A DNA stretch of 14,727 bases, taken from the NCBI GenBank assembly GCA_902491915.1, contig CABUJL010000036.1:1-14727 (forward strand). The letters run 5' to 3'. The translations under genes were made by a program, and so were the position numbers. The stretch is from an uncultured Collinsella sp. GTDB lineage: Bacteria > Actinomycetota > Coriobacteriia > Coriobacteriales > Coriobacteriaceae. This document shows, in pieces, positions 1-6,593 of the stretch. The notes below the pieces were generated by a model. That model saw only the letters and a program-made list of their open reading frames with translations, was not told the DNA's origin and ran no database searches. Each line of letters begins with the position of its first letter. Position 1 is the stretch's first letter.

Positions 1-9
1 GACTGTAAT

Positions 10-55
10 GGACGTTCTTGTTTGACTAGTCGTTTAAGAACGTCCCCAACGACTA
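10..55. repeat. Tagged hairpin with two alternative pairings
   Basis: TAGTCGTT (27-34) pairs perfectly with AACGACTA (48-55) around a 13-nt loop, which reads GGGGACGTTCTTA on the minus strand. The same loop recurs exactly at 14632-14644 inside a different stem. A competing pairing is present: GGACGTTCTT (10-19) is the exact reverse complement of AAGAACGTCC (36-45), and GACTAGTC (24-31) between them is itself palindromic. The element has no clear T-run, so it is called a repeat rather than a terminator. The stretch 56-229 that follows shows only a weak 7-bp inverted repeat (159-165/177-183) and no convincing gene. Confidence 0.7.
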
Positions 56-229
56 CTCCTCGCGTATCGTATGCGCGCCGGGCTTCGGGGGCCAGGCGCA
101 CTCTGTTAAACATGCCCTCGGGTCGCACGTTTCCCCTCGAATCGATCATACAAGCCCCCAATCTGTTCGGTTTCCCCAGATTGTGAGCCCGCACACCCAA
201 GCCGCACCGCCCGCCGTTCAGCTGAAACC

Positions 230-267
230 ACCTGCCAAAAAGGGACAGGTTTATTTTGGCAGGTTTT
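230..267 (+). terminator. Terminator-like hairpin with GGGACAGG loop
   Basis: Bases 230-240 (ACCTGCCAAAA) pair perfectly with 254-264 (TTTTGGCAGGT), an 11-bp stem, and T264-T267 form a short U-tract on the plus strand. The 13-nt loop is AGGGACAGGTTTA and belongs to the RGGGAC-loop family seen elsewhere in the window. No plus-strand gene ends just upstream inside the window, so what it would terminate is unknown. 268-336 shows nothing recognisable. Confidence 0.6.
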
Positions 268-336
268 ATCTGGGCAAACGTCCAAACCGACGTAAGGGAG
301 TTGCCTTCCCTCGTGGCGGTCTTCTAGCAGAAAAAC

Positions 337-457
337 CAAGTGAGTAGGTTTTTTGCAGAAGGCCGAGCACGCCCCAAAACGCCACAGCTCTGACCTGCAG
401 TTTTATAGATCATTTGTCGCGATGTACTCGGCAGGTTCAAAAAAGTCTACTCACTTG
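337..457. repeat. 121-bp imperfect inverted repeat
   Basis: CAAGTGAGTAG (337-347) is the exact reverse complement of CTACTCACTTG (447-457). The match continues inward with gaps: both arms then carry a TTTTTTG tract followed by CCGAGYAC, so each arm spans about 34 nt around a central stretch of about 53 nt. The centre contains the 16-mer CTCTGACCTGCAGTTT (388-403), which recurs at 4798-4813. A 72-codon open frame crosses the region but has no ribosome-binding site and follows the repeat. It could be a MITE-like element or a structured transcript. Confidence 0.6.
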
Positions 458-480
458 TATCTGAGACGCACCAGATTGGC

Positions 481-521
481 AAAAACCGCCGCGAAAGGGC
501 CCCTGGTCCCTTCGCGGCGGT
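481..521 (-). terminator. Rho-independent terminator of the ABC operon
   Basis: Bases 485-499 pair with 508-521: a GC-rich stem (ACCGCCGCGAA...GGG) with a single bulged A. On the minus strand the stem is followed by TTTTT (complement of 481-485). It lies 38 bp beyond the stop codon of the permease gene, the expected place for the terminator of the minus-strand transporter operon. The minus-strand loop region begins GGGACCAGG, a variant of the RGGGAC loop motif. Confidence 0.85.
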
Positions 522-558
522 CATACGCCTCTAATTTTGCGACGGTTTTGCCCGCTTG

Positions 559-2796
559 TTACTCGCTGTAGCGGGTGGCTATGGCGGCTTGTACCATGCC
601 GGTGCTCATGAGGTAGGTCACCAGGAAATAGCCGCCGTAGGCTGCCAGGAAGATCGCGCAGGTGAGGCCCACGGTGCCGCCGATGCTCATATTTCCGAAT
701 ATGCTCACCATCTCGATGATCACCTTAAGTGCCACAAAGGAGTGCGCCAAGCCCACCGCCAACGGGAACAGGAAGAATACCGCTTGCTGCGCCATCACCG
801 AATGGCGAATCTGGCGGTCGTCGCAGCCGATCTGTGCCAGCACACGATAGCTGCGGCTGCCGTCGGCCACGTTGGAGAGTTGCTGGATCGACAGAATCGC
901 CGCGCATGCAACAACCAATACAAAGCCGATGTAGATGGCTAGGTAGCTAATAAGACCGTTCATTTGCGCTGCTTGCGTGTACATCTCGGAGCGTGTGATG
1001 AAGGTTCCCCACGACCCCGACTCCTTGCCGTCAACGAGCAGATTGTCGAGCACAGTGTATTTAATGCTCTCGTCTGCCTCGGTTGTATCCATCCCCTGTT
1101 TGTAGTTAACGAGCAGGCTACTGGAATACGGCTGCAGATTAAGTTGGGACAACAGCTCGTCGGCAACGACGACGGTGCCCGGATTACTACCCATCGCCGA
1201 GTTGGCGATGGCCGCCGTATCTTCGTCCGACTTATCGGCTGCGGGCTTGAGCGTATGCCCGCCCAAGGTAAGGGCATGGCCGCCAGCCATATACTTGGTG
1301 TACATGTCGACCAGCTCGCCGCCCATATCACACGTGAGCAGATACTGGTCGTGACCGATATGCACCGGCTCCTCGCCCATCATCTGACGCAGTTTGTTGT
1401 ACTGGCTCGCCGGCGTCACAAACAGACCCATCGCATCGGCATTGCTACCCCCGAACGCCTTGGGAAGCTTTTCGCCCATGGTCTTGCACATCTCACTTGG
1501 AGTCACCGAAGGATTCGAGCCGCCAACTGGGTAACTCAGATACGAATCGATCTGCACATGCTCACCGGCAACATCGGCGATATTGACCTTCTTGCCGGTC
1601 TCGTCGTTGTTGTCCGCCGACTTGCCCTTAATACCGTCTGCAACGTTATCGTGATCGATACGATCGCCGTGCCATGCGGAGTACAAATCGACCGTACTAT
1701 CGGCCAACACCATGCGATCGGCCTCAGACGGATTGACATACTCTTTGTAGTAGTCGAGCGTTTCGGGCGTGTAATAGACATACGTCTGAGACACATCAAC
1801 AGGGTTATAGCGCTCCAGGTTTTCGTTCATCACGTTGGCAATCGACATACCGCACGTCACCGAAGTGATGGCCAAAAACAGGAGCATCGCGATGACGCCC
1901 ATCGAAAAGCACACCGTATTGACCTTGGCCGAAAGCTGACGCACGGTAAACATATTGAGGCCACGCCAATACACGCTGCGCAGGCTCTGCAGCAGCTTGA
2001 TGAGCATGCCCGAGAGCCCCCAGAACAGGGCAAAGGTGCCCACGGTAACCATAGCGGTCGTAATACCAAACTGGTTCATGGCCTCTTGCAGCTTGCTGTC
2101 CGTCGCGGTTAGCGGGAACCCATCACGTAACAGACGGTAATAGGCCACGCCCACAAGCGCCACGCCCACGACAAAGATGGCAATCGCAATCCAGGGGTTG
2201 CGTGTCTTGATGCTCTCGTTGCGACGCTCGGCACCCATAAGCTCGATGAGTTTGGTACGACGCACGGCGCGAAGGTTCAGCAGTAGCGTGAGCACAAACA
2301 TTACGAGCATGCAGGCAAGGGTCAGATTGAACGCATGCACCGAGAAAAAGAAGTGGAAATTGGCAATCTGTGTCTTAAAAAGCGAGGCCGTAAAGAACGT
2401 CATGAGCTGGGAGAGTCCCACACCCAGCACAATGCCGGCGACAAAGGCCACGACCGAGACAATCACCGTCTCGAGCGCCATAATCGTGGCGACGCGCCCG
2501 CGCCCCATGCCGAGCACCTGGTACAGGCCAAACTCCTTCTTGCGGCGTTTCATGATGAAGTTATTGGCATACACCATCAAAAAGGCCATGACACCGGCCA
2601 AAAAGTACGTCAGGTCGCCGAGCATGCTGCCCATAACCTGTGCCAAGCCCTTTTCATCGATGCCGGCGATGTCGACCTGCATCGAGATGGTGTTAAAGGC
2701 ATAGAAGACCGTGACGCCCAGGGTGAGCGTCAAAAGGTAGACGAGGTAGTCGCGGCCGGCGCGGCGGACGTTGCCCCAAGCGAGTTTACAGAGCAT
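559..2796 (-). CDS. FtsX-like ABC transporter permease, BceB type
   Basis: Membrane permease of an ABC exporter or detoxification system. By family it works with the neighbouring ATPase to remove or sense antimicrobial peptides that act on cell-wall lipid intermediates. The 745-residue product has seven hydrophobic segments near residues 18-36, 62-80, 107-128, 158-175, 203-220, 245-268 and 297-316. A large, mostly hydrophilic segment of about 300 residues (317-613) follows, then three more membrane segments. This 7+3 pattern with a big loop after TM7 is the BceB layout, and the loop looks longer than the roughly 200 residues typical of BceB. The ATG at 2796 is chosen because it aligns with the usual N-terminus (MLCKLAWGNVRR), follows a GGTGAGG ribosome-binding site and overlaps the ATPase stop by 11 bp. 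A GTG at 2808 is an alternative that adds four residues. No BceRS-type two-component system is in the window, so the substrate is unknown. Confidence 0.88.
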   Translation of the reverse strand: MLCKLAWGNVRRAGRDYLVYLLTLTLGVTVFYAFNTISMQVDIAGIDEKGLAQVMGSMLGDLTYFLAGVMAFLMVYANNFIMKRRKKEFGLYQVLGMGRGRVATIMALETVIVSVVAFVAGIVLGVGLSQLMTFFTASLFKTQIANFHFFFSVHAFNLTLACMLVMFVLTLLLNLRAVRRTKLIELMGAERRNESIKTRNPWIAIAIFVVGVALVGVAYYRLLRDGFPLTATDSKLQEAMNQFGITTAMVTVGTFALFWGLSGMLIKLLQSLRSVYWRGLNMFTVRQLSAKVNTVCFSMGVIAMLLFLAITSVTCGMSIANVMNENLERYNPVDVSQTYVYYTPETLDYYKEYVNPSEADRMVLADSTVDLYSAWHGDRIDHDNVADGIKGKSADNNDETGKKVNIADVAGEHVQIDSYLSYPVGGSNPSVTPSEMCKTMGEKLPKAFGGSNADAMGLFVTPASQYNKLRQMMGEEPVHIGHDQYLLTCDMGGELVDMYTKYMAGGHALTLGGHTLKPAADKSDEDTAAIANSAMGSNPGTVVVADELLSQLNLQPYSSSLLVNYKQGMDTTEADESIKYTVLDNLLVDGKESGSWGTFITRSEMYTQAAQMNGLISYLAIYIGFVLVVACAAILSIQQLSNVADGSRSYRVLAQIGCDDRQIRHSVMAQQAVFFLFPLAVGLAHSFVALKVIIEMVSIFGNMSIGGTVGLTCAIFLAAYGGYFLVTYLMSTGMVQAAIATRYSE

Positions 2797-3571
2797 CGGA
2801 GCCCTCACCGCCCATCATGGCAACGACCTCCATAATGCGGTCGAAGAACTCTCGGCGGTCGATGTCGCCGCGGCGCAGCTCGGTGAAGATCTTGCCGTCG
2901 CGAATAAACAGCACACGGCTCGTGTAGCTGGCGGCAAAGCTGTCGTGCGTGACCATGAGCACGGTGGCGCGTAGGCGGCGGTTAAGGGCCTCCAGGCTCT
3001 CGAGCAGCAGACGAGCGCTTTTAGAATCGAGGGCGCCGGTGGGCTCGTCGGCCATGATCATGGTGGGGTCGGTGACGAGCGCGCGAGCCGCGGCAACGCG
3101 CTGCTGCTGACCGCCGGACATCTGGTAGGGATACTTGTCGAGCACCTGGCTCACGGACAGACGCGCAGCCACGTCCTGCACGCGGGTCGAGATCTCTGCC
3201 GAGTTTGTGCGGGCGATGGTGAGCGGCAGGGCGATGTTCTCGCGTGCCGTGAGCGTATCGAGCAGGTTGGAGTCCTGGAAGATAAAGCCGAGCTCCTCGC
3301 GGCGGAACTGCGAAAGCTTAGCCTGCTTCATGCGTGTTACGTCCTGCCCGTTGATGCGGATCGTGCCACTTGTGGCGCTATCGATGGTCGACACGCAGTT
3401 GAGCAGGGTCGACTTGCCCGATCCCGAAGCGCCCATGATGCCAACAAATTCGCCGCGGTTGACGGTAAAGCTGACGTCGTTGAGCGCGCGCGTCACGTTG
3501 CCCAGCGCTCCGTATACCTTTTCGAGATGCGCGGCCTCCAGTACCGGGGTCGCCATGTGCGTGGTTTGCAT
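2786..3571 (-). CDS. ABC transporter ATP-binding protein, BceA/LolD type
   Basis: Cytoplasmic ATPase that powers the permease encoded directly downstream. All ABC motifs are visible: Walker A GASGSGKST (47-55), Q-loop FQDSNLL (Q99), signature MSGGQQQR (151-158), Walker B MIMADEP (171-177) with PTGALDS following, and the H-loop histidine in MVTHDS (H209). At 261 residues it has the normal size for a MacB/BceA-type subunit. The ATG at 3571 is preceded by GAAAGGA at a good distance; an in-frame ATG at 3556 is possible but lacks such a site. The gene overlaps the permease start by 11 bp, implying translational coupling, and it is divergent from the Nudix-Vsr gene. Motif content and pairing make the assignment secure; the transported substrate is not determined. 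Confidence 0.95.
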   Translation of the reverse strand: MQTTHMATPVLEAAHLEKVYGALGNVTRALNDVSFTVNRGEFVGIMGASGSGKSTLLNCVSTIDSATSGTIRINGQDVTRMKQAKLSQFRREELGFIFQDSNLLDTLTARENIALPLTIARTNSAEISTRVQDVAARLSVSQVLDKYPYQMSGGQQQRVAAARALVTDPTMIMADEPTGALDSKSARLLLESLEALNRRLRATVLMVTHDSFAASYTSRVLFIRDGKIFTELRRGDIDRREFFDRIMEVVAMMGGEGSDAL

Positions 3572-3654
3572 ACCGAGTCCTTTCTTGCAATTAGTCTACG
3601 GCATCTATAGTCGCAAGAAGACGAGTCGGCTACCATCGATATGGCTTACGCTTG

Positions 3655-3672
3655 CCTTACCGTTGTGTAAGG
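3655..3672. promoter_or_regulatory. Short inverted repeat between divergent genes
   Basis: CCTTAC (3655-3660) and GTAAGG (3667-3672) form a perfect 6-bp inverted repeat with a 6-bp spacer. It lies in the 148-bp gap between the divergent ABC transporter and Nudix-Vsr genes, 48 bp before the latter's start. The size suits a dimeric repressor or activator, but no convincing -35/-10 pair anchors it, so this is only a candidate. Confidence 0.25.
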
Positions 3673-3719
3673 TACGCGTAGCTACCCTGCCACGTGTTGA
3701 TGTTGAGAGAGGACTCCTG

Positions 3720-4697
3720 TTGAAGACTGTTCATGTTGCCGCTGGGATCATTCGCAAGGAAGGATCCGATGAGCTGCTTGCCGTGCAGCGCGGCTACGGC
3801 GACATGCAGGGACTTTGGGAGTTCCCCGGTGGCAAGCTCATGCGCGGTGAGACGCCCGAGGACGCCGTACGCCGCGAGCTCATGGAAGAGCTGCAGGTAA
3901 AAGTCACCAACCTGCGCGATTTCTATACCGTTGAGTACGACTACCCCGATTTCCATCTCTCCATGGAGTGCTACTACTGCTCGCTCGCCGATGAAGCCGA
4001 TGAGCCCCAGAAGCACGACCGCCAGCTCGATATCCGCTGGATTCCGCGTACCTCGCTTGCCACGGTGGAATGGATGCCCGCCGACAAGGGGCTTATCGAT
4101 GCTCTGATTGAGCTGAAGGAAGACCGGCTTGAGGCTAACGGCGTCGAGGCCACCGCGACAGACGAATCTGCTACCAAGCCCAAACGTAAACCTAAGCGCC
4201 GCAGCAAAAAGCGTCCCAAGCCCGGCCTGCTGGACGGCATCGATACCTCGGACCTTTCCGCCGACGAGCGTGAACTCGTCCGCCGTCGCGCCGCCATCAA
4301 AAAGTCCATGAAGGGCAACAAGCGCGCCAACACCAAGCCTGAGCTGCTCGTACGACAGCGCCTGCGCGCAGCGGGCCTTACGGGCTATCGCTTGGAATGG
4401 AAGGTTCCCGGCAAACCCGACATCGCCTTCCCCGGCCGCAAGATCGCCATCTTCGTCAACGGTTGCTTTTGGCACCGCTGCCCCAAGTGCAACCCGAGCC
4501 AGCCCAAGCGCAACGTTGAGTTTTGGGAGGCAAAGTTCCGTCGCAACGTCGAGCGCGACCGCGCTGCCATCGACGCGCTTACCCAAATGGGCTGGACGCC
4601 CATCACCGTCTGGGAATGTGAGCTCAAGAAAGACCGCATCGATACCACCATGGAAAAGGTCATCGAGCAGGTGCGCGCCGCAGAGCCGCAGCGCTAG
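3720..4697 (+). CDS. Nudix hydrolase - Vsr endonuclease fusion
   Basis: A 325-residue protein with two DNA-maintenance domains. Residues 1-135 are a MutT/NudG-like Nudix hydrolase. Its Nudix box lies at 38-60 (G38, E44, R52-E53-L54, E56-E57), and the family hydrolyses damaged or non-canonical nucleoside triphosphates. Residues 152-169 are a strongly basic linker rich in KPKR/KKRPK. Residues 195-320 match very-short-patch-repair endonucleases, which nick beside T:G mismatches. They show KPDIAFP (D234, metal ligand), VNGCFWHRCPKC (H252 plus C249, C254, C257) and VWECEL (C300), consistent with a four-Cys zinc site. E. coli Vsr has His where N247 stands here. The start is TTG at 3720, behind GAGAGAGGA with a 6-nt gap; no in-frame ATG or GTG fits this position. 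No cytosine methyltransferase, the usual Vsr partner, is nearby. Confidence 0.88.
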   Translation: MKTVHVAAGIIRKEGSDELLAVQRGYGDMQGLWEFPGGKLMRGETPEDAVRRELMEELQVKVTNLRDFYTVEYDYPDFHLSMECYYCSLADEADEPQKHDRQLDIRWIPRTSLATVEWMPADKGLIDALIELKEDRLEANGVEATATDESATKPKRKPKRRSKKRPKPGLLDGIDTSDLSADERELVRRRAAIKKSMKGNKRANTKPELLVRQRLRAAGLTGYRLEWKVPGKPDIAFPGRKIAIFVNGCFWHRCPKCNPSQPKRNVEFWEAKFRRNVERDRAAIDALTQMGWTPITVWECELKKDRIDTTMEKVIEQVRAAEPQR

Positions 4698-4797
4698 GAA
4701 CGAGCCATCCACACGCCCCACACAGGCGAGCCACATCCGCGCCACAAACCTTAGAAAGCCCTTAAGCCCAAAACCTTTCAAAAGTGTTATTCGATAC

Positions 4798-4813
4798 CTC
4801 TGACCTGCAGTTT
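4798..4813 (+). repeat. Second copy of a 16-bp intergenic repeat
   Basis: CTCTGACCTGCAGTTT here is identical to 388-403. Both copies are intergenic, the first lying inside the 121-bp inverted repeat. The surrounding gap (4698-4951) has no clear terminator. A plausible -10 (CATAAT, 4872-4877) precedes the small gene that follows, without a good -35. Confidence 0.5.
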
Positions 4814-4951
4814 CATCGTAACACCAAACCAGGTTAAGCCTTTCTTTAGCGCTTCTTTGCAGCAGCCGCGGCATAATACTGCCAACGCACGGGACCTAGC
4901 AGCACACCCCGTGCGCAACCTTTTGGTGGATATCGAGGAGGCCGCATAAGC

Positions 4952-5161
4952 ATGCATTCTTCCAACGACGCAGCACAGCAGCCATCCCTAAATCATGCAA
5001 ACCTTTTCTCCTTCCCCCCGACACAGAGAAACGGCCTCCTCGACTCCCCCACCACAAAAACCAAACGCTCAACCGATCAGAATCTCAACCTGCGAGCATC
5101 CTTCGAAAAGCTCCAAGCATCCCTAAACAAGTCATTCCCCAACCAAGCCCGGGCATACTAA
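4952..5161 (+). CDS. Possible small protein, 69 aa, unknown
   Basis: I do not recognise this product. An ATG at 4952 follows a strong GAGGAGG ribosome-binding site (4935-4941) at 10 nt, and a CATAAT -10-like box lies about 75 bp upstream. The N-terminal two thirds is polar and low in hydrophobics, rich in Ser, Thr, Pro, Asn and Lys. Residues 48-63 (RASFEKLQASLNKSF) could form an amphipathic helix. There is no signal peptide or membrane segment. Base composition is less GC-rich than in neighbouring genes. It runs toward the large inverted repeat/terminator at 5244-5368, which would end its transcript. The ribosome-binding site is the main support; it may be non-coding. Confidence 0.42.
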   Translation: MHSSNDAAQQPSLNHANLFSFPPTQRNGLLDSPTTKTKRSTDQNLNLRASFEKLQASLNKSFPNQARAY

Positions 5162-5243
5162 CCCCCACCAACAAAGAAGCCCTAACGCCCCACCCCTTTC
5201 CGCCCTAACGCCACAAGGGCGACGACCTCGAGTAGGTCAACCT

Positions 5244-5368
5244 GGGAGGGACGAGGGCTTAGTCCCCCAATCTTTCCGCAGGGGGCAAAAAGCCTCGCCG
5301 CACGAAGTGCGCAGCGAGGCTTTTTGCATGCCCGAGGACGATTGGGGGACTAAGCCCTCGTCCCTCCC
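5244..5368. repeat. Perfect 28-bp inverted repeat around a terminator
   Basis: Bases 5244-5271 are the exact reverse complement of 5341-5368, 28 of 28. The arms contain GGGAGGGACGAGGG and CTTAGTCCCCC, and each arm also carries GGGAC...GTCCC that could fold on its own. The intervening 69 bp hold the symmetric terminator hairpin at 5285-5327 near the middle. CCCCC (5264-5268) could alternatively pair with GGGGG (5281-5285). The whole 125 bp could form a long cruciform or RNA hairpin. It sits between convergent transcripts (small ORF, plus; aldolase, minus). Confidence 0.9.
5285..5327. terminator. Bidirectional rho-independent terminator
   Basis: GCAAAAAGCCTCGC (5285-5298) pairs exactly with GCGAGGCTTTTTGC (5314-5327). 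Inside, CGCAC (5299-5303) pairs with GTGCG (5307-5311) around a GAA loop, leaving a CA bulge. GC-rich stem plus a T5 run on each strand makes it work in both directions. It ends the minus-strand aldolase transcript, whose stop is 75 bp away, and any plus-strand transcript from the small ORF. Confidence 0.92.
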
Positions 5369-5401
5369 CGGGATATGTAGCGAGTCGGAGTACCCTTGCT
5401 G

Positions 5402-6259
5402 TTACTCTGCTTTGCCCACAGAGTTGAGGTTGGTCATGCGGATCTTAACCAGCTCGGTGATCTCGCGCATGCCCTCCTTGGCCGGCTTCTTGGGATCGAA
5501 GCAGGCAGGGTTCTCGGCCATGTAGGCCATGAAGCCCTTGGTGTAGGCCTGACGCAGCTCGGTGGCGTAGTTGACCTTGCAGATGCCGTTCTTCACAGCC
5601 TCGGCAACCTGCTCATCAGGCACACCAGAGGTACCGTGCAGAACCAGCGGCACGTCGACGGCGTCGCGGATAGCCTTGACCACGGACTGCTCGATGTGCG
5701 GATCGCTCGTGTACACACCGTGGCTGGTACCAACGCCAATAGCCAGCGAGGTGCAGCCAGTGCGCTCGACGAACTCCTTGGCCTCGGCAGGATCGGTGTA
5801 GGGGCTCTCGCCCTCAACCGCGGGACCGTCGTCCTCCTTGCCGCCAACCTTACCGAGCTCAGCCTCGACGGGCACGCCCATGGCGCGACCAGCATCGGCG
5901 ACGGACTTGGTCAGAGCGATGTTGTCCTCGAAAGACTCGTGCGAGCCGTCGATCATGACAGAGGTGTAGCCCGTGCGGAAAGCCTGCATGCAGCGGTCAT
6001 AGCCATCGCCGTGATCGAGGTGCAGAGCGACGGGCACGGAAGCACGCTCGGCAGCGGCCTTGACCATGCCGTAGAAGTAGTCCAGACCAGCGGTCTTGAT
6101 GGTGCCCGGGGTGGTCTGCATGATGACGGGGGACTTGGTCTCCTCGGCAGCGGCCAGAACGGCCATAACAAACTCGAGGTTCTCGACGTTGAACGCGCCG
6201 ACGGCGTAGTGGCCGGCCTGAGCGTCCTTGAGCATCTTTTCGGTGGTAACAAGTGCCAT
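5402..6259 (-). CDS. Class II ketose-1,6-bisphosphate aldolase
   Basis: Zinc-dependent cytosolic aldolase that cleaves a ketose bisphosphate to DHAP and glyceraldehyde-3-phosphate. At 285 residues it has the length of Bacillus FbaA and E. coli GatY/KbaY. Visible motifs are HLDHG (80-84; D82 catalytic, H83 zinc), EAELGKVGGKEDD (132-144), GTSHG (H180 zinc), VLHGTSG (H208 zinc) and CKVNYATELRQAY (227-239). The ATEL segment resembles tagatose-bisphosphate aldolases, while other parts resemble FbaA, so fructose versus tagatose bisphosphate is unresolved. The ATG at 6259 is chosen over upstream in-frame codons because of the strong GGAGAGGAG site and the conserved N-terminus (MALVTTEKML). A small GAGC/GCTC inverted repeat (6260-6271) lies between ribosome-binding site and start. 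It is divergent from a DeoR regulator and is followed by a strong terminator. Confidence 0.9.
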   Translation of the reverse strand: MALVTTEKMLKDAQAGHYAVGAFNVENLEFVMAVLAAAEETKSPVIMQTTPGTIKTAGLDYFYGMVKAAAERASVPVALHLDHGDGYDRCMQAFRTGYTSVMIDGSHESFEDNIALTKSVADAGRAMGVPVEAELGKVGGKEDDGPAVEGESPYTDPAEAKEFVERTGCTSLAIGVGTSHGVYTSDPHIEQSVVKAIRDAVDVPLVLHGTSGVPDEQVAEAVKNGICKVNYATELRQAYTKGFMAYMAENPACFDPKKPAKEGMREITELVKIRMTNLNSVGKAE

Positions 6260-6593
6260 GAGCGTTTGCTCCTCTCCCTCGCCCGCATCTGGACATCGGG
6301 CGTAGTTGTTCACAAGGCGTTTTACCTTGCGTTTTGCTGAACTCATTGTATGAAATTCAGCGGCTTTACACGTGCGAGATATTGAACCCATGCAGGTCAA
6401 TACAGTCGTTTTTGAAAAGCAAACGGAAGGAATTTGAGCCGAGCGGGCGTGTTCGATATTGAATTTTGTGCGTTCAGCGTCTTTCTTTTATAGAAAAGAT
6501 AAGTAATCGAAAGGTGTTTTCTTACTCAAAAAGAAAATGAACGAAAATAGAGTCAACACAATTCCTGCAAATTTAGCCGAGAATGGAGCAGAC
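6260..6593. promoter_or_regulatory. Aldolase/DeoR divergent intergenic region
   Basis: This 334-bp region separates the divergent aldolase and DeoR genes and must hold both promoters. GATATTGAA occurs twice in direct orientation (6378-6386 and 6455-6463). Two AT-rich inverted repeats lie toward DeoR: TCTTTT/AAAAGA (6484-6489/6494-6499) and TTTTCTT/AAGAAAA (6517-6523/6531-6537). A weak plus-strand promoter can be read as TTGTGC (6466-6471) - 17 bp - TATAGA (6489-6494), overlapping the first inverted repeat. On the minus strand, TACAAT (6350-6345) could be the aldolase -10, but no -35 matches. The inverted repeats are candidate DeoR operators by position only. Confidence 0.4.

Noticed and set aside
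106..339. Minus-strand open frame of 77 codons at the left end
   Set aside because: It runs through the 230-264 hairpin, has no ribosome-binding site and no recognisable domain; it looks like translated repeat DNA.
353..571. Plus-strand open frame of 72 codons
   Set aside because: It follows the 121-bp inverted repeat and the terminator hairpin and overlaps the permease 3' end. No start signal or domain supports it.
964..2112. Long plus-strand frame opposite the permease gene
   Set aside because: Antisense shadow of a well-supported membrane protein; its sequence lacks domain motifs.
3657..4874. 405-codon minus-strand frame opposite the Nudix-Vsr gene
   Set aside because: Shadow in high-GC DNA; the plus strand carries the Nudix and Vsr motifs.
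5396..6340. Plus-strand frame opposite the aldolase
   Set aside because: Antisense shadow; the minus strand holds the zinc aldolase motifs and a strong ribosome-binding site.
6537..6593. Upstream ATG for the DeoR gene
   Set aside because: No adequate ribosome-binding site, it overlaps an inverted repeat, and it adds 19 atypical residues; the ATG at 6594 has GGAG at 5 nt.
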